Numbered from the stretch's first letter, positions 1 to 10,237 are shown. The stretch is DNA of 64,000 nt from Advenella faeciporci (GCF_014652395.1 NZ_BMYS01000003.1:152686-216685); one strand, 5' to 3'. The notes: generated by a model not told the origin, from the sequence alone. Numbers and translations are program-made.

Positions 1-51
1 TATACCGTTGCCTATCTTAAACGGCATCCTGAATACACTCATGTCCTTTAA
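1..51 (+). CDS. C-terminal end of an upstream gene, possibly a small GNAT acetyltransferase
   Basis: Frame 1 is open from the window edge to a TAA at 49-51 and encodes YTVAYLKRHPEYTHVL. The ending (aromatic, xxx, YLKRHPEYxxxL) resembles the C-terminus of small COG2388 (NATD1-like) predicted acetyltransferases. Only 16 residues are visible, so the family is a guess from that motif. A strong terminator follows at 75-104, which supports a real gene end here. Confidence 0.45.
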   Translation, partial: YTVAYLKRHPEYTHVL

Positions 52-74
52 ACACTGTTCCTGTGGCAGCAAAG

Positions 75-104
75 AAAAAAGCGTTCAGGGTTGAACGCTT
101 TTTT
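75..104. terminator. bidirectional intrinsic terminator
   Basis: Perfect 13-bp stem: AAAAAAGCGTTCA at 75-87 and its complement at 92-104, with a 4-nt loop. A-run and T-run flank the GC core on both strands, so it can end the rightward fragment at 1-51 and the leftward gene at 145-1113. Confidence 0.85.
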
Positions 105-144
105 CATGCGGGCTTAAGATCGTACTATTTGATCGTACTATTTC

Positions 145-1113
145 TTAATTCTTCAATTCAATATTCAGGTTTTGAAAAAGCTGATTGAGATTAGCGCTCC
201 CCCTGCCAGACAACAACTGAACAACCGACATGATCTCAAAAGGAGGAGTTGGATTCATCGCAAATGAAAGACTGTTTTTCTGGTTGGTCACGTACTTATA
301 AACCGCATCACAAGAAGCCTCTGTCTTGTTTTCACCAAAAACAACCGCCCCCTGTTTCAGGCAGGCCTCTTTTTGCTGAAGCATTTTTGCTTCATAGGTA
401 GCGTCTTGTGCTGGCGTAGGCTGCTCGCCGAAAGCTACTCCTTTCTCTTTGGCAATAACCCTTTTTACAAGACCTTTGTCATCAATATTAAATGACAGGG
501 AATTAATGCTGACTGGCGCCAGAAACGGCAGCACAGCCATGGGGTTTTGCTGTACCGTTTCAGCATTGGTACGCACTTGTTCAAGTAAACCGGCAATTTT
601 ATTGGCATCAAGTTTGACGCCAAAATTGGCCACTTCGGGTTGATCGATACTGATTTCATAGGAAGAACGGTCTGTGCTGCTGTCAATACTGACCTTCAGG
701 CTGCCATTGACTTCGGGCAACTCTGTATAGCCCAGATCAGCCAATCGGCTATCTGTAACTTTGCCTATGGGGCTTTTACCGGTTTCATCAGCAAAACCCT
801 GAAAAGAAATATCTATTTTCTGGATTTTTTCAGTGTTCTCAAGGTCATTCAGAATCACTTTGCGAAAAGTGAAATAATGCGCGGGGTTTTGTTTATCGAC
901 AATTTTGACATTGCTCATGGAACCTGTGCCACTCACATTGGCATCAAGACTTTCCCAAAACACATTATCCTGCAAATTGTTTTTTACCAAAAAAGCCTTC
1001 AGCTCTTCCTCTACCTTGCCTTGAGCCAGTTTATTACCACCATACCAGGCTGCACCCGCAGCAACAACCAGAACCCCTGCCGTCGCAATGGCAAGCTTCT
1101 TCTTAGAAGACAT
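145..1113 (-). CDS. YdgA/DUF945-like membrane-anchored protein
   Basis: Protein of 322 aa, start chosen at the ATG at 1113 because AAAGGAAA lies just upstream; a longer frame to 1158 has no such site. Residues 1-30 form a lysine-led signal anchor (KKKLAIATAGVLVVAAGAAW) followed by YGGNKLAQGKVEEEL. This resembles the N-terminus of E. coli YdgA (DUF945), but the protein is clearly shorter than the roughly 500 aa of YdgA. The rest is polar, beta-rich in appearance, with two late Cys residues, and probably periplasmic. No enzymatic motif is visible. It stands alone, divergent from acnB and closed by the terminator at 75-104. Family assignment is tentative. Confidence 0.6.
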   Translation of the reverse strand: MSSKKKLAIATAGVLVVAAGAAWYGGNKLAQGKVEEELKAFLVKNNLQDNVFWESLDANVSGTGSMSNVKIVDKQNPAHYFTFRKVILNDLENTEKIQKIDISFQGFADETGKSPIGKVTDSRLADLGYTELPEVNGSLKVSIDSSTDRSSYEISIDQPEVANFGVKLDANKIAGLLEQVRTNAETVQQNPMAVLPFLAPVSINSLSFNIDDKGLVKRVIAKEKGVAFGEQPTPAQDATYEAKMLQQKEACLKQGAVVFGENKTEASCDAVYKYVTNQKNSLSFAMNPTPPFEIMSVVQLLSGRGSANLNQLFQNLNIELKN

Positions 1114-1532
1114 ACGTTTCCTTTTGCTTGTAATTAATTGAAAATGTAACGGCAACACTATACATGACGTTCGCGACAGTGCAAATATAATTGACTATAA
1201 AAGTCATAAATAAAGCCGTAAAAAAACAATAAAACAGAAGGACCAATTATAACCCGATGAGCGCTGTAACAAAGTTCCTGTCCCTGCTGCTATTGGAACT
1301 TTCATGTACCGGAAAGAAACAAAAAAACACGCAGGCGTGTAAAATTCAGCCTGAGCCTGCATTGCCTTCATTTTCCAAAAATGAACCTTAACCCCTGAAG
1401 ATACAAAATGTTACTCCTGTTTTTGGAAAATATGTTGCTGCAAACAGTCAACTCTTATATAAGACATAAGACTTTTTTGCGAAAAAGCCTTATAATGGTC
1501 ATGTTGTCTCTAATATTTTTTAAGGTCACGTC
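1114..1532. promoter_or_regulatory. divergent intergenic region with the acnB promoter and dyads
   Basis: This 419-bp gap separates the YdgA-like gene from acnB. It holds a 12-bp perfect inverted repeat, ATTTTCCAAAAA at 1370-1381 and its complement at 1420-1431, a small hairpin at 1327-1340 (ACACGC-AG-GCGTGT), and a 12-bp perfect palindrome TCTTATATAAGA at 1453-1464. A TATAAT -10 box lies at 1491-1496, with AAGACT at 1468-1473 as a possible -35 at 17-bp spacing. The palindrome ends a few bases before the -35, so a repressor or activator there would plausibly control acnB. The regulator is unknown. Confidence 0.6.
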
Positions 1533-4124
1533 ATGTTGGAATCATATCGTCAACACGTTGCCGAGCGCGCTGCGCTGGGCATCCCTCCTCTGCCTTTATC
1601 AGCCAAACAAACGGCTGAATTAATCGAATTGCTCAAAGCACCTCCCGCCGGAGAAGAAAACTATCTGGTAGATCTGATTACCCACCGTGTACCCGCAGGT
1701 GTGGATGATGCCGCCAAAGTCAAGGCTTCTTACCTGGCCGCCGTTGCTTTCGGCACCGAAAAATGCCCCCTGATCACCCCTGAAAAAGCCACCGAGTTGC
1801 TGGGCACCATGCTGGGCGGTTTCAACATCAGCCCGCTCATCGACTTGCTCGACAACCCGACACTGGGTTCCATCGCTGCCGATGCCCTGAAAAAAACCCT
1901 GCTCATGTTTGACGCCTTCCATGATGTGAAGGAAAAAGCAGACAAAGGCAATGAAAACGCCAAAGCCGTTATTCAAAGCTGGGCCGACGCCGAATGGTTC
2001 ACCAGCCGCCCTGAAGTACCGGAAAGCCTCACTGTCACGGTTTTCAAGGTCAGTGGCGAAACCAATACCGACGACCTGTCGCCCGCCCCCGACGCCACAA
2101 CACGTCCGGATATTCCCCTGCACGCGTTGGCAATGCTGAAAAACAAACGTGAAGGCGCCGCCTTCGAACCTGAAGAAGATGGCAAGCGCGGTCCGGTTAA
2201 ATTCATTGAATCCCTGAAAGAAAAAGGCAATCTGGTTGCCTACGTGGGTGACGTTGTCGGTACCGGCTCTTCACGCAAATCCGCCACCAACTCCGTATTG
2301 TGGTTCACGGGTGAAGACATTCCTTTCGTACCCAACAAACGCTTCGGTGGTGTTTGCCTGGGTGGCAAAATTGCGCCCATTTTCTATAACACCATGGAAG
2401 ACGCCGGCGCATTGCCGATTGAGCTGGACGTTTCCCAAATGGACATGGGCGATGTGGTTGAACTGCGCCCCTATGAAGGCAAAGCCCTTAAAAACGGTGA
2501 AGTCATTGCCGAATTCCAGGTCAAATCAGATGTCCTGTTTGACGAAGTCCGTGCCGGTGGCCGTATCCCCCTGATTATTGGTCGTGGCCTTACCGCCAAA
2601 GCCCGTGAAGCACTGGGTCTGCCTGCATCCACCCTGTTCCGTCTGCCCAGTGAGCCTGTCGACTCAGGCAAAGGCTACACACTGGCACAAAAAATGGTTG
2701 GTCGTGCCTGTGGATTGCCCGAAGGCAAAGGCGTTCGCCCAGGTACTTACTGCGAACCCAAAATGACCTCTGTTGGCAGCCAGGATACCACTGGCCCAAT
2801 GACCCGCGACGAACTGAAAGACCTTGCCTGCCTGGGCTTCTCTGCAGATCTGGTCATGCAGTCTTTCTGCCACACTGCCGCCTATCCAAAACCCGTAGAT
2901 GTCAAAACACACCACGAGCTGCCAGACTTCATCAGCACTCGTGGCGGTATTGCCCTGCGTCCTGGTGACGGTGTTATTCACTCATGGTTAAACCGTATGT
3001 TGCTGCCCGATACCGTTGGCACCGGTGGTGACTCGCACACCCGTTTCCCAATCGGCATCAGCTTCCCTGCCGGCTCCGGCCTGGTTGCTTTTGCAGCTGC
3101 AACCGGTGTAATGCCCCTTGACATGCCAGAATCCGTTCTGGTTCGTTTCAAAGGCAAAATGCAGCCAGGCGTTACCTTGCGTGACCTGGTCAATGCCATT
3201 CCGCTATACGCCATCAAGAGCGGTGAACTGACCGTTGCCAAACAAGGCAAGAAAAACGTGTTCTCAGGTCGCATCCTTGAAATTGAAGGCTTGCCAGACC
3301 TGAAAGTGGAACAGGCATTCGAACTGTCTGACGCTTCTGCCGAACGTTCTGCTGCCGGTTGTACCGTCCGCCTGAACAAAGAGCCCATCATCGAATACCT
3401 CAACAGCAACATCACCCTGTTGAAATGGATGATTGCCAACGGCTACGAAGACGAACGCTCACTGGCCCGCCGCATCAAAGCCATGGAAGCCTGGCTGGCC
3501 AATCCACAGCTGCTTGAGCCCGATGCCGATGCCGAATATGCAAGCATCATCGAAATTGACCTGGCCGACATCCACGAACCTATCGTGGCATGCCCGAACG
3601 ACCCTGACGATGTCAAAACCCTGTCTGATGTTGCCGGTGAAAAAATTGATGAAGTGTTTATCGGTAGCTGCATGACCAACATTGGCCACTTCCGCGCCGC
3701 CTCCAAGCTGCTGGAAGGCAAACGCGACATCCCGGTCAAACTGTGGGTTGCTCCTCCAACCAAAATGGATCAAAAGCAACTCACCGAAGAAGGCCACTAT
3801 GGCGTTCTGGGCGTAGCCGGTGCCCGTATGGAAATGCCTGGCTGTTCATTGTGCATGGGTAACCAGGCACAGGTTCGCGAAGGCGCTACCGTCATGTCAA
3901 CCAGCACCCGCAACTTCCCGAACCGTTTGGGTAAAAACACCAATGTTTACCTGGGTTCTGCAGAACTGGCTGCCATCTGCTCTCGCCTGGGTCGCATCCC
4001 AACACGCGAAGAGTACATGGCTGACATCGGTATCATCGACCAAAACAGCGACCAGATCTATCGCTACATGAACTTTGACCAAATCGAAGACTTCAAGGAA
4101 ATTGCAGATACCGTTGGTATCTAA
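1533..4124 (+). CDS. acnB: bifunctional aconitate hydratase 2 / 2-methylisocitrate dehydratase
   Basis: AcnB interconverts citrate and isocitrate in the TCA cycle and also acts on 2-methylisocitrate. The 863 aa match the family length. The N-terminal helical HEAT-like domain characteristic of AcnB precedes the swivelling domain, the reverse of the AcnA order. The [4Fe-4S] ligands are visible: Cys713 in GSCMTN and Cys771 and Cys774 in GCSLCMGN. The start ATG at 1533 has AAGG upstream. It is preceded by a promoter with a palindromic operator candidate and followed by a hairpin and terminator. AcnA lies 250 bp downstream. Family knowledge: the apo-protein can bind mRNA when iron is low. Confidence 0.97.
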   Translation: MLESYRQHVAERAALGIPPLPLSAKQTAELIELLKAPPAGEENYLVDLITHRVPAGVDDAAKVKASYLAAVAFGTEKCPLITPEKATELLGTMLGGFNISPLIDLLDNPTLGSIAADALKKTLLMFDAFHDVKEKADKGNENAKAVIQSWADAEWFTSRPEVPESLTVTVFKVSGETNTDDLSPAPDATTRPDIPLHALAMLKNKREGAAFEPEEDGKRGPVKFIESLKEKGNLVAYVGDVVGTGSSRKSATNSVLWFTGEDIPFVPNKRFGGVCLGGKIAPIFYNTMEDAGALPIELDVSQMDMGDVVELRPYEGKALKNGEVIAEFQVKSDVLFDEVRAGGRIPLIIGRGLTAKAREALGLPASTLFRLPSEPVDSGKGYTLAQKMVGRACGLPEGKGVRPGTYCEPKMTSVGSQDTTGPMTRDELKDLACLGFSADLVMQSFCHTAAYPKPVDVKTHHELPDFISTRGGIALRPGDGVIHSWLNRMLLPDTVGTGGDSHTRFPIGISFPAGSGLVAFAAATGVMPLDMPESVLVRFKGKMQPGVTLRDLVNAIPLYAIKSGELTVAKQGKKNVFSGRILEIEGLPDLKVEQAFELSDASAERSAAGCTVRLNKEPIIEYLNSNITLLKWMIANGYEDERSLARRIKAMEAWLANPQLLEPDADAEYASIIEIDLADIHEPIVACPNDPDDVKTLSDVAGEKIDEVFIGSCMTNIGHFRAASKLLEGKRDIPVKLWVAPPTKMDQKQLTEEGHYGVLGVAGARMEMPGCSLCMGNQAQVREGATVMSTSTRNFPNRLGKNTNVYLGSAELAAICSRLGRIPTREEYMADIGIIDQNSDQIYRYMNFDQIEDFKEIADTVGI

Positions 4125-4141
4125 AAACAAATGAGGTCAAT

Positions 4142-4161
4142 GCCGTTCCAAACGGAACGGC
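4142..4161 (+). other. perfect hairpin in the acnB 3' untranslated region
   Basis: GCCGTTCC-AAAC-GGAACGGC forms an 8-bp perfect stem with a 4-nt loop, 17 nt after the acnB stop and before the terminator. It has no T-run, so it is not itself a terminator. It may stabilise the 3' end or bind protein. In E. coli apo-AcnB binds its own 3' UTR; whether that applies here is inference. Confidence 0.6.
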
Positions 4162-4174
4162 TTGGTTCAATGTT

Positions 4175-4208
4175 AAAACAGGTCTTGAAAAAGGCCTGTT
4201 TTTTTTTA
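4175..4208 (+). terminator. intrinsic terminator of acnB
   Basis: AAACAGG at the left arm and CCTGTTT at the right arm, extended by near-pairs around a short loop, are followed by nine T residues. It separates acnB from acnA, so acnA needs its own promoter in 4210-4373. Confidence 0.8.
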
Positions 4209-4373
4209 ATTTGTCGTTGCTGCCAATGCAAAAACCGTCAATGTATTACAAATTTGCTTAAATCCGGCAAGCAAACACCTTCCACCTAATGCTATCATTG
4301 GAAACAAACAATCAAAATCCACCCCATCAACCCCAATATTCTTTTGCCGATCAATTCAAACAGCGAGGTTGCC

Positions 4374-7067
4374 ATGCCTTTTTCCAGCACTGTAAAAACA
4401 CTCACGGTCAATAATAAAACCAGGAAATACTATTCCCTGCCTGCCCTGGGTAAAAAACTGGATGTCAAAATTAACAAATTGCCCGTTTCCATCCGAATCG
4501 TACTTGAATCGGTCTTGCGTAACTGTGATGGCAATAAAGTTACCGAAGCGCATGTGCGTCAGCTGGCCAACTGGCAACCCAACGCCAAACGAGAAGAGGA
4601 AATCCCTTTTGTGGTGGCTCGCGTGGTCTTGCAAGACTTTACCGGCGTTCCTTTATTGGCCGACCTGGCGGCCATGCGCTCAGTAGCAAATAAAATGGGT
4701 AAAAACCCCAAAGCCATCGAGCCGCTGGTACCCGTTGACCTGGTGGTTGACCACTCTGTCATGATTGACTACTTTGGTACTGAGGATGCGCTTGACCTGA
4801 ACATGAAGGTTGAATTCCAACGCAACAAAGAACGCTACCAGTTCATGAAATGGGGCATGCAGGCTTTTGACACCTTTGGTGTGGTTCCTCCCGGATTTGG
4901 TATTGTTCACCAGGTTAACCTTGAATATCTGGCACGTGGTGTTCACAAAGACGCCAATGATGTTTACTACCCCGACACCTTGGTAGGCACCGACAGTCAC
5001 ACCACCATGATTAACGGTATTGGCGTGGTTGGCTGGGGTGTGGGCGGCATTGAAGCCGAAGCGGCCATGCTGGGCCAGCCCTATTACATGCTTACCCCTG
5101 ATGTGATCGGAGTTGAGCTGACCGGCCAATTGCGCGGTGGCGTCACCGCCACCGATCTGGTACTGACCATTACCGAAATGCTGCGCAAGGAAAAAGTGGT
5201 CGGCAAATTTGTGGAATTTTGCGGTCCGGGCACGTCAAGCTTGAGCGTGACCGACCGTGCCACCATTTCCAACATGGCGCCCGAATACGGAGCCACCATG
5301 GGCTTTTTCCCGGTTGATGAACACACCCTTGATTACTTCAGGGGCACCGGCCGTACCGAAGAAGAAATTGAGGCCCTGGAAACCTATTTCAAGGCCCAGA
5401 AAATGTTTGGCATTCCCAAAGCCAAAGACATCAACTACACCAAAGTCCTGAAGCTGGATCTGAAAACCGTTTCCCCCTCCCTGGCTGGCCCCAAACGTCC
5501 CCAGGACCGGGTTGAGCTGGGTAATGTCAAAAGAACTTTTGCCAATCTGTTTACCGCACCCCCCGAGAAAAACGGCTTCAATCAGCCGGCAGAAAAATTC
5601 AATACTGCTTACGAAACACCCAGTGGCGTCACACTTAAAAACGGAGACATCCTGATCGCCGCGATCACCTCTTGCACCAACACCTCAAATCCAAGTGTCC
5701 TGCTGGCAGCCGGCTTGTTAGCCAAAAAAGCGGTCAAGGCAGGTTTAACCGTGCAAAAGCATATCAAAACCTCATTGGCACCCGGCTCCAGGGTCGTAAC
5801 CGAGTATCTGGCCAAAACAGGCTTGCTGCCCTACCTTGAGCAACTGGGCTTTGATGTGGCAGCCTACGGCTGCACCACCTGTATCGGCAATGCCGGTGAC
5901 TTGCTGCCCGAGTTCAATGAAGCGATTATCAAAAACGATTTGATCTGCGCTGCTGTCCTGTCAGGTAACCGCAACTTCGAAGCACGCATTCACCCCAACA
6001 TCAAAGCCAACTACCTGGCCTCGCCACCCTTGGTGGTGGCCTATGCCCTGGCGGGCACCTTGAATATTGATTTAATGACCCAACCGGTTGGCAAAGGCAA
6101 AAAAGGAGACGTCTGGCTGGGCGATATCTGGCCAAGCGATGAAGAGGTTCAAAAACTGCTGGGCAAAGCCATGAACCCGAAGGCTTACCGCAACAACTAT
6201 GCCCAGGTCAAATCCAATCCTGGCGATTTGTGGAAAAAAATCAAGGGTGTATCAGGTGACGTTTACAACTGGCCAACCTCCACCTATATTGCCGAGCCGC
6301 CTTTCTTTGAAGACTTCAGCATGACACCGGCCGCCATCCAGCCCATCAAACAGGCTCGCGCGCTGGGTATTTTTGGTGACTCGGTCACCACTGACCATAT
6401 TTCACCGGCCGGCTCCATCAAGGAAACCTCACCGGCAGGCAAATGGCTGCTGGCCCATGATGTCATGAAACCCGATTTCAACAGCTATGGTTCACGCCGT
6501 GGCAATCATGAGATCATGATGCGTGGTACCTTTGCCAACGTTCGCATCAAGAACCTCATGATTCCTGCCCTGCCTAATGGCAGCCGCTTTGAAGGGGGTG
6601 AAACCATTCACAAACCCAGTCAAGAGCAACTGCCTATTTACGATGCAGCCATGCAATATATTGCCAGTGGTACACCAACGGTCGTCTTTGGAGGTGAGGA
6701 ATATGGCACAGGCTCTTCCCGTGACTGGGCAGCCAAAGGCACCCAGCTGTTAGGGGTAAAAGCGGTTATTGCCCGCAGCTTTGAGCGCATTCACCGAAGC
6801 AATCTGGTGGGCATGGGTGTCTTGCCCCTGCAATTCAAGGGCAATGACTCAGCCCAGTCCCTGGGTATTACCGGAGATGAAACCTATGACATCAGCGGAC
6901 TGGAAGAAGGCATCAAGCCACAACAGGATGTAGTGCTCACCGTGCATCGCCCTGATGGCAGTAAACAGGACATTCCTGTTCTGCTGCGCATTGATACACC
7001 GGTCGAAGTGGAATACTACCAGCACGGTGGTATTCTTCCCTTCGTTCTTCGACAACTTTTATCTTAA
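4374..7067 (+). CDS. acnA: aconitate hydratase A
   Basis: Second aconitase, 897 aa, of the AcnA/IRP type. The ATG at 4374 is chosen because GCGAGG precedes it and the protein then begins like other AcnA proteins ([10 protein letters not shown]...KYYSLPAL); an in-frame ATG 10 codons upstream lacks this support. The cluster cysteines are Cys434 (SCTNTSNP), Cys500 and Cys503 (GCTTCIGN). The C-terminal swivel domain carries [11 protein letters not shown]. In other bacteria AcnA is the more oxidation-stable, stationary or stress form. A 7-bp inverted repeat (TTTGCTT...AAGCAAA, 4253-4275) lies upstream. It is followed by a hairpin that overlaps the next gene's ribosome-binding site. Confidence 0.96.
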   Translation: MPFSSTVKTLTVNNKTRKYYSLPALGKKLDVKINKLPVSIRIVLESVLRNCDGNKVTEAHVRQLANWQPNAKREEEIPFVVARVVLQDFTGVPLLADLAAMRSVANKMGKNPKAIEPLVPVDLVVDHSVMIDYFGTEDALDLNMKVEFQRNKERYQFMKWGMQAFDTFGVVPPGFGIVHQVNLEYLARGVHKDANDVYYPDTLVGTDSHTTMINGIGVVGWGVGGIEAEAAMLGQPYYMLTPDVIGVELTGQLRGGVTATDLVLTITEMLRKEKVVGKFVEFCGPGTSSLSVTDRATISNMAPEYGATMGFFPVDEHTLDYFRGTGRTEEEIEALETYFKAQKMFGIPKAKDINYTKVLKLDLKTVSPSLAGPKRPQDRVELGNVKRTFANLFTAPPEKNGFNQPAEKFNTAYETPSGVTLKNGDILIAAITSCTNTSNPSVLLAAGLLAKKAVKAGLTVQKHIKTSLAPGSRVVTEYLAKTGLLPYLEQLGFDVAAYGCTTCIGNAGDLLPEFNEAIIKNDLICAAVLSGNRNFEARIHPNIKANYLASPPLVVAYALAGTLNIDLMTQPVGKGKKGDVWLGDIWPSDEEVQKLLGKAMNPKAYRNNYAQVKSNPGDLWKKIKGVSGDVYNWPTSTYIAEPPFFEDFSMTPAAIQPIKQARALGIFGDSVTTDHISPAGSIKETSPAGKWLLAHDVMKPDFNSYGSRRGNHEIMMRGTFANVRIKNLMIPALPNGSRFEGGETIHKPSQEQLPIYDAAMQYIASGTPTVVFGGEEYGTGSSRDWAAKGTQLLGVKAVIARSFERIHRSNLVGMGVLPLQFKGNDSAQSLGITGDETYDISGLEEGIKPQQDVVLTVHRPDGSKQDIPVLLRIDTPVEVEYYQHGGILPFVLRQLLS

Positions 7068-7075
7068 TTAAACCC

Positions 7076-7107
7076 GGCTCCTTTCATTATCGTCCATGAA
7101 AGGAGCC
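7076..7107 (+). promoter_or_regulatory. hairpin covering the ribosome-binding site of the DUF2863 gene
   Basis: GGCTCCTTTCA (7076-7086) pairs perfectly over 11 bp with TGAAAGGAGCC (7097-7107) across a 10-nt loop. The AGGAG inside the right arm is the only good Shine-Dalgarno sequence for the ATG at 7117. There is no T-run, so this looks like a translational switch or an mRNA 3'-end stabiliser for acnA rather than a terminator. Confidence 0.6.
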
Positions 7108-7116
7108 AAACGAAAT

Positions 7117-8328
7117 ATGAGCAAAACCGCATTCACAAAATTAAGCAAGGCAAGCCAAGTCCTTGTGGACGCTTGCAAAGCCTTAAAACAGTCCGGCTGC
7201 ATTATTGAAGACCGTTACTGGGAAAACCTGATTGATCACAAAGTCGTCGATATCTTTAACAGCAATAAAAAAAACCAGGTGGACCATGCGCTTGATTTCC
7301 TGGCTTCCACCGACACCGAAACCCATGATATCTTGCTGGAACATGCGGAAACCATGTCCGAATCCTGTACGCTTGAAAAAGACGGTGTGTATTTTGACTG
7401 CCTGTTCATCGTGATTCCTGTGGTAGCCTGGACCCGGTTCCAAATCCCATCACCCGCCCTCAACCTGAAAACACAAACCACGCTTGTCACTCTGCTAAAA
7501 AAACATATCAGTGCCACTTCGGTGGAAATAGCCATCCATCCGCAACTGTGTTCGGTAGAACAAATGCCAAAATCCTTTGATCAAACCCATCTGTGGTGCG
7601 ATGCGCTGGCCAGGCAGGCACTGAATCTGCCCGTTAACCCGCTTTCCAGTCCCAAACCGCCTGCTGAAGATGTCCACATGCTGGCCGATACCCGCTACGT
7701 CATGGCCGCTTTTTGTGTGGCACAAAACCAGCCTATTTTCAAATGGCAACAGGCCAGTGAGCACTTTGCCGAACAACGGCAACGCTGTCTGCAACACTGG
7801 CAAGAGGAAGCCCTTCCCTTGTTCAGGGAACTGTTACCCGCCTGTGGCCTGGAACTGCCCCTGCCCGATGCTTTTTATATCGGCAATCGCGAAGCTGACA
7901 AACGAATCCGTTTCGCCGCCCTGAGCGCTTCCGTACAATGGTTGCAAAACACCCTTAACATCCCTGCCGAATCCTTCCGCGCCACCATTGCCGGCATCGG
8001 AGAAGACCAAATCAAGGAATACCGTATTGGCTTTACCTTCCTGGATTCCCATCAGGTTATTTATGGCTGCATGTGGCCACTCTTCAGTGAGGAACAGGAA
8101 GAAACAATCCCTGAAACCATTACCGAATCGGTACAGGTTCTTAACATGATTGAGCAGCTGCAGGCCAATGGCATCAAACACATCATTTGTATCAATGAAA
8201 TGCTCAAGCCTGGCCTGCACGAAGAAACCGATGAGCCACTTTTCCCCAACCCTGCCGGAGAACTGACTTATATTAGCGCTCCAGATGATTTTGATGATGT
8301 AGACATTTCCAGTGAACAGTTCCATTAA
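7117..8328 (+). CDS. DUF2863 family protein
   Basis: Protein of 403 aa from the ATG at 7117; an alternative ATG at 7096 adds seven residues but sits inside the hairpin and has no ribosome-binding site. The sequence matches DUF2863, a family I know only from betaproteobacteria and of unknown function. Its N-terminal part is helical (LSKASQVLVDACKALKQSG) and no catalytic motif is obvious. The 3' end overlaps earP by 17 nt, so the two are probably translationally coupled, and a link to EF-P modification or translation is possible but unproven. Confidence 0.75.
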   Translation: MSKTAFTKLSKASQVLVDACKALKQSGCIIEDRYWENLIDHKVVDIFNSNKKNQVDHALDFLASTDTETHDILLEHAETMSESCTLEKDGVYFDCLFIVIPVVAWTRFQIPSPALNLKTQTTLVTLLKKHISATSVEIAIHPQLCSVEQMPKSFDQTHLWCDALARQALNLPVNPLSSPKPPAEDVHMLADTRYVMAAFCVAQNQPIFKWQQASEHFAEQRQRCLQHWQEEALPLFRELLPACGLELPLPDAFYIGNREADKRIRFAALSASVQWLQNTLNIPAESFRATIAGIGEDQIKEYRIGFTFLDSHQVIYGCMWPLFSEEQEETIPETITESVQVLNMIEQLQANGIKHIICINEMLKPGLHEETDEPLFPNPAGELTYISAPDDFDDVDISSEQFH

Positions 8329-9478
8329 AAGTGACTACCCAAAAAGCATAGATATTTTCTGCAAGGTGATTGACAATTACGGGGATATTGGCGTGTGCTG
8401 GCGCCTGGCACGTGATTTAAAAACACAAAGCCAGGCTACCATTCGCCTGTGGGTTGATGAACTGCGCAGCTTTGGAAAAATCGCCCCTGAGCTGGACCCT
8501 ACCCTTGACAGGCAAATCGTTCAGGGCATTCATGTGCATCATTGGACCAGCGATAACGCTTTCACCGAACCACCGGCAGAAATTGTGATTGAAGCCTTTG
8601 CCTGTGATCCACCGGCCTCCTGCGTAAAGACAATGAAAGGCCATACGCGCTTGTGGCTGAACCTGGAATACCTGTCTGCCGAACCCTGGGTGGAAAGTTT
8701 TCATGCCCAACCGTCACCGCAGCCTAACGGTTTGGTCAAGCATTTCTTCTTTCCTGGCTTTACCGACAAAACAGGCGGTTTGCTGCGTGAAAAAAACCTG
8801 CTGCAAGACCGTGACCAGTGGCAAAATGACCGGCAGGCACAAGAAAAATTCCTGGCCCCGTTTTTAAACACCCGGCAACTGGCGCTTTGGCAACAGGGTG
8901 CGCCCATCATTAATTTATTTTGCTATGCCAGCGCCCCAGTACATGAACTGGCCCAAGCCCTTGTCAAGGCCAATCAGGCAGTTCTGTTACTGGTTCCCGA
9001 AGGTGTGGCACCTTCACTAGAGGCAGGCGTGGCCAGGCTTGGTGCTTTCGCTTCCAGCCCGTCCTGGCTGCACATTATCCGTTTGCCTTTTATAGACCAG
9101 CGCGACTATGACCGCTTGCTTTGGCTGGGCTCACTTAATTTTGTTCGTGGTGAAGACAGCTTTGTCAGGGCGATCTGGGCCGCCAGGCCATTTATCTGGC
9201 AAATTTATGAGCAACAGGAAAATGCACACTTGGTTAAACTGGATGCATGGCTTGCCAGCAGCAAAACCAGCCCACCCGTAGCCAACATAATGCGAGCCTG
9301 GAACAATGCGGCCGTGCCGGGCTCGTTTACCACGCTTTTTCAGGATCTTTTCTTCCAGCCGGCCAATCGTAAGCAATGGATACAAGAGGCGAACCAATAC
9401 TGCCAAAATCTATCTAAAAACAAGACTTTATCCTTATCTATTTTAGATATTCATCATAAAATGGCGCAAAAAGTATAA
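8312..9478 (+). CDS. earP: EF-P arginine rhamnosyltransferase
   Basis: EarP (formerly DUF2331) transfers rhamnose from dTDP-beta-L-rhamnose to Arg32 of EF-P, with inversion at the anomeric carbon. The 388 aa match the family. The N-terminal signature DIFCKVIDNYGDIGVCWRLA includes the aspartates that anchor catalysis, and the C-terminal nucleotide-sugar site is visible as NFVRGEDSFVRAIWAARPF. It overlaps the DUF2863 gene and ends 76 bp before efp, its substrate gene. The EF-P downstream carries Arg32, which fits. Confidence 0.95.
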   Translation: MNSSIKSDYPKSIDIFCKVIDNYGDIGVCWRLARDLKTQSQATIRLWVDELRSFGKIAPELDPTLDRQIVQGIHVHHWTSDNAFTEPPAEIVIEAFACDPPASCVKTMKGHTRLWLNLEYLSAEPWVESFHAQPSPQPNGLVKHFFFPGFTDKTGGLLREKNLLQDRDQWQNDRQAQEKFLAPFLNTRQLALWQQGAPIINLFCYASAPVHELAQALVKANQAVLLLVPEGVAPSLEAGVARLGAFASSPSWLHIIRLPFIDQRDYDRLLWLGSLNFVRGEDSFVRAIWAARPFIWQIYEQQENAHLVKLDAWLASSKTSPPVANIMRAWNNAAVPGSFTTLFQDLFFQPANRKQWIQEANQYCQNLSKNKTLSLSILDIHHKMAQKV

Positions 9479-9554
9479 AATAAGCGTTTTCCGATTTTAT
9501 CGGTTTATATTACTGTAGAAATACACTACCTATTTATTCCTGGAGTTATTATTA

Positions 9555-10112
9555 ATGAAGACCGCACAAGAACTGCGCGTAGGCAATGTAGTCATGGTTG
9601 GCTCAGAACCTTTGGTTGTACAAAAAGCTGATTACAATAAATCTGGCCGAAACTCTGCTGTTGTCAAACTGAAATTCAAAAACCTGTTAACAGGCTCCGG
9701 CAGTGAATTGGTTTACAAAGCCGACGAAAAATTTGAAGTGGTCATGCTCGACAAAAAAGAATGCACCTACTCTTACTTTGCCGACCCCATGTATGTGTTC
9801 ATGGACGAAGAATACAACCAGCATGAAGTTGAAGCCGACAGCATGGGTGACTCACTGAACTACCTGGAAGAAGGCATGACGGTTGAAGTGGTTTTCTACG
9901 AAGGCCGCGCCATTTCCGTCGAACTGCCAACCATCATTGTTCGTGAAATTACCTATACCGAACCCGCTGTTAAAGGCGATACCTCCGGTAAAGTGCTGAA
10001 ACCAGCTAAAATCAACACCGGTTTTGAAATTTCAGTTCCCCTGTTCTGCAACATTGGCGACAACATTGAAATTGACACACGCACTAACGAATACCGTAGC
10101 CGTGTCATGTAA
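9555..10112 (+). CDS. efp: elongation factor P, arginine type
   Basis: EF-P (185 aa) enters the ribosomal E site and relieves stalling at proline runs. The KOW-like N-terminal domain shows the loop [11 protein letters not shown] with Arg32 at the tip; Lys-type EF-P has lysine there and uses EpmA/B. The S1-like C-terminal domains end with NEYRSRVM. Start ATG 9555 has GGAG ten bases upstream. The gene lies directly behind earP, and a terminator follows. A short dyad (CCGA-TTTTA-TCGG, 9490-9502) sits in the leader. Confidence 0.97.
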   Translation: MKTAQELRVGNVVMVGSEPLVVQKADYNKSGRNSAVVKLKFKNLLTGSGSELVYKADEKFEVVMLDKKECTYSYFADPMYVFMDEEYNQHEVEADSMGDSLNYLEEGMTVEVVFYEGRAISVELPTIIVREITYTEPAVKGDTSGKVLKPAKINTGFEISVPLFCNIGDNIEIDTRTNEYRSRVM

Positions 10113-10140
10113 TTCCAATGGAATCCAACCATAGAAAACA

Positions 10141-10174
10141 AAAAAACCTGATGCTATCGCGTCAGGTTTTTTTT
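10141..10174. terminator. intrinsic terminator between efp and the thioesterase gene
   Basis: AAAAAACCTGA (10141-10151) pairs with TCAGGTTTTTT (10162-10172), followed by further T residues. It works for the rightward efp and, through the A-run, possibly for the leftward thioesterase gene. Confidence 0.85.
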
Positions 10175-10237
10175 AGGGCGCTGGTTTTGTATGATCAGAT
10201 GCGAGGCAAATCTCGCCCTTCAGAGGGTATCAAGACC

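Noticed and set aside
640..1137. Plus-strand frame of 165 codons opposite the YdgA-like gene
   Set aside because: The minus-strand frame has a proper start, signal anchor and terminator; this one has none of these.
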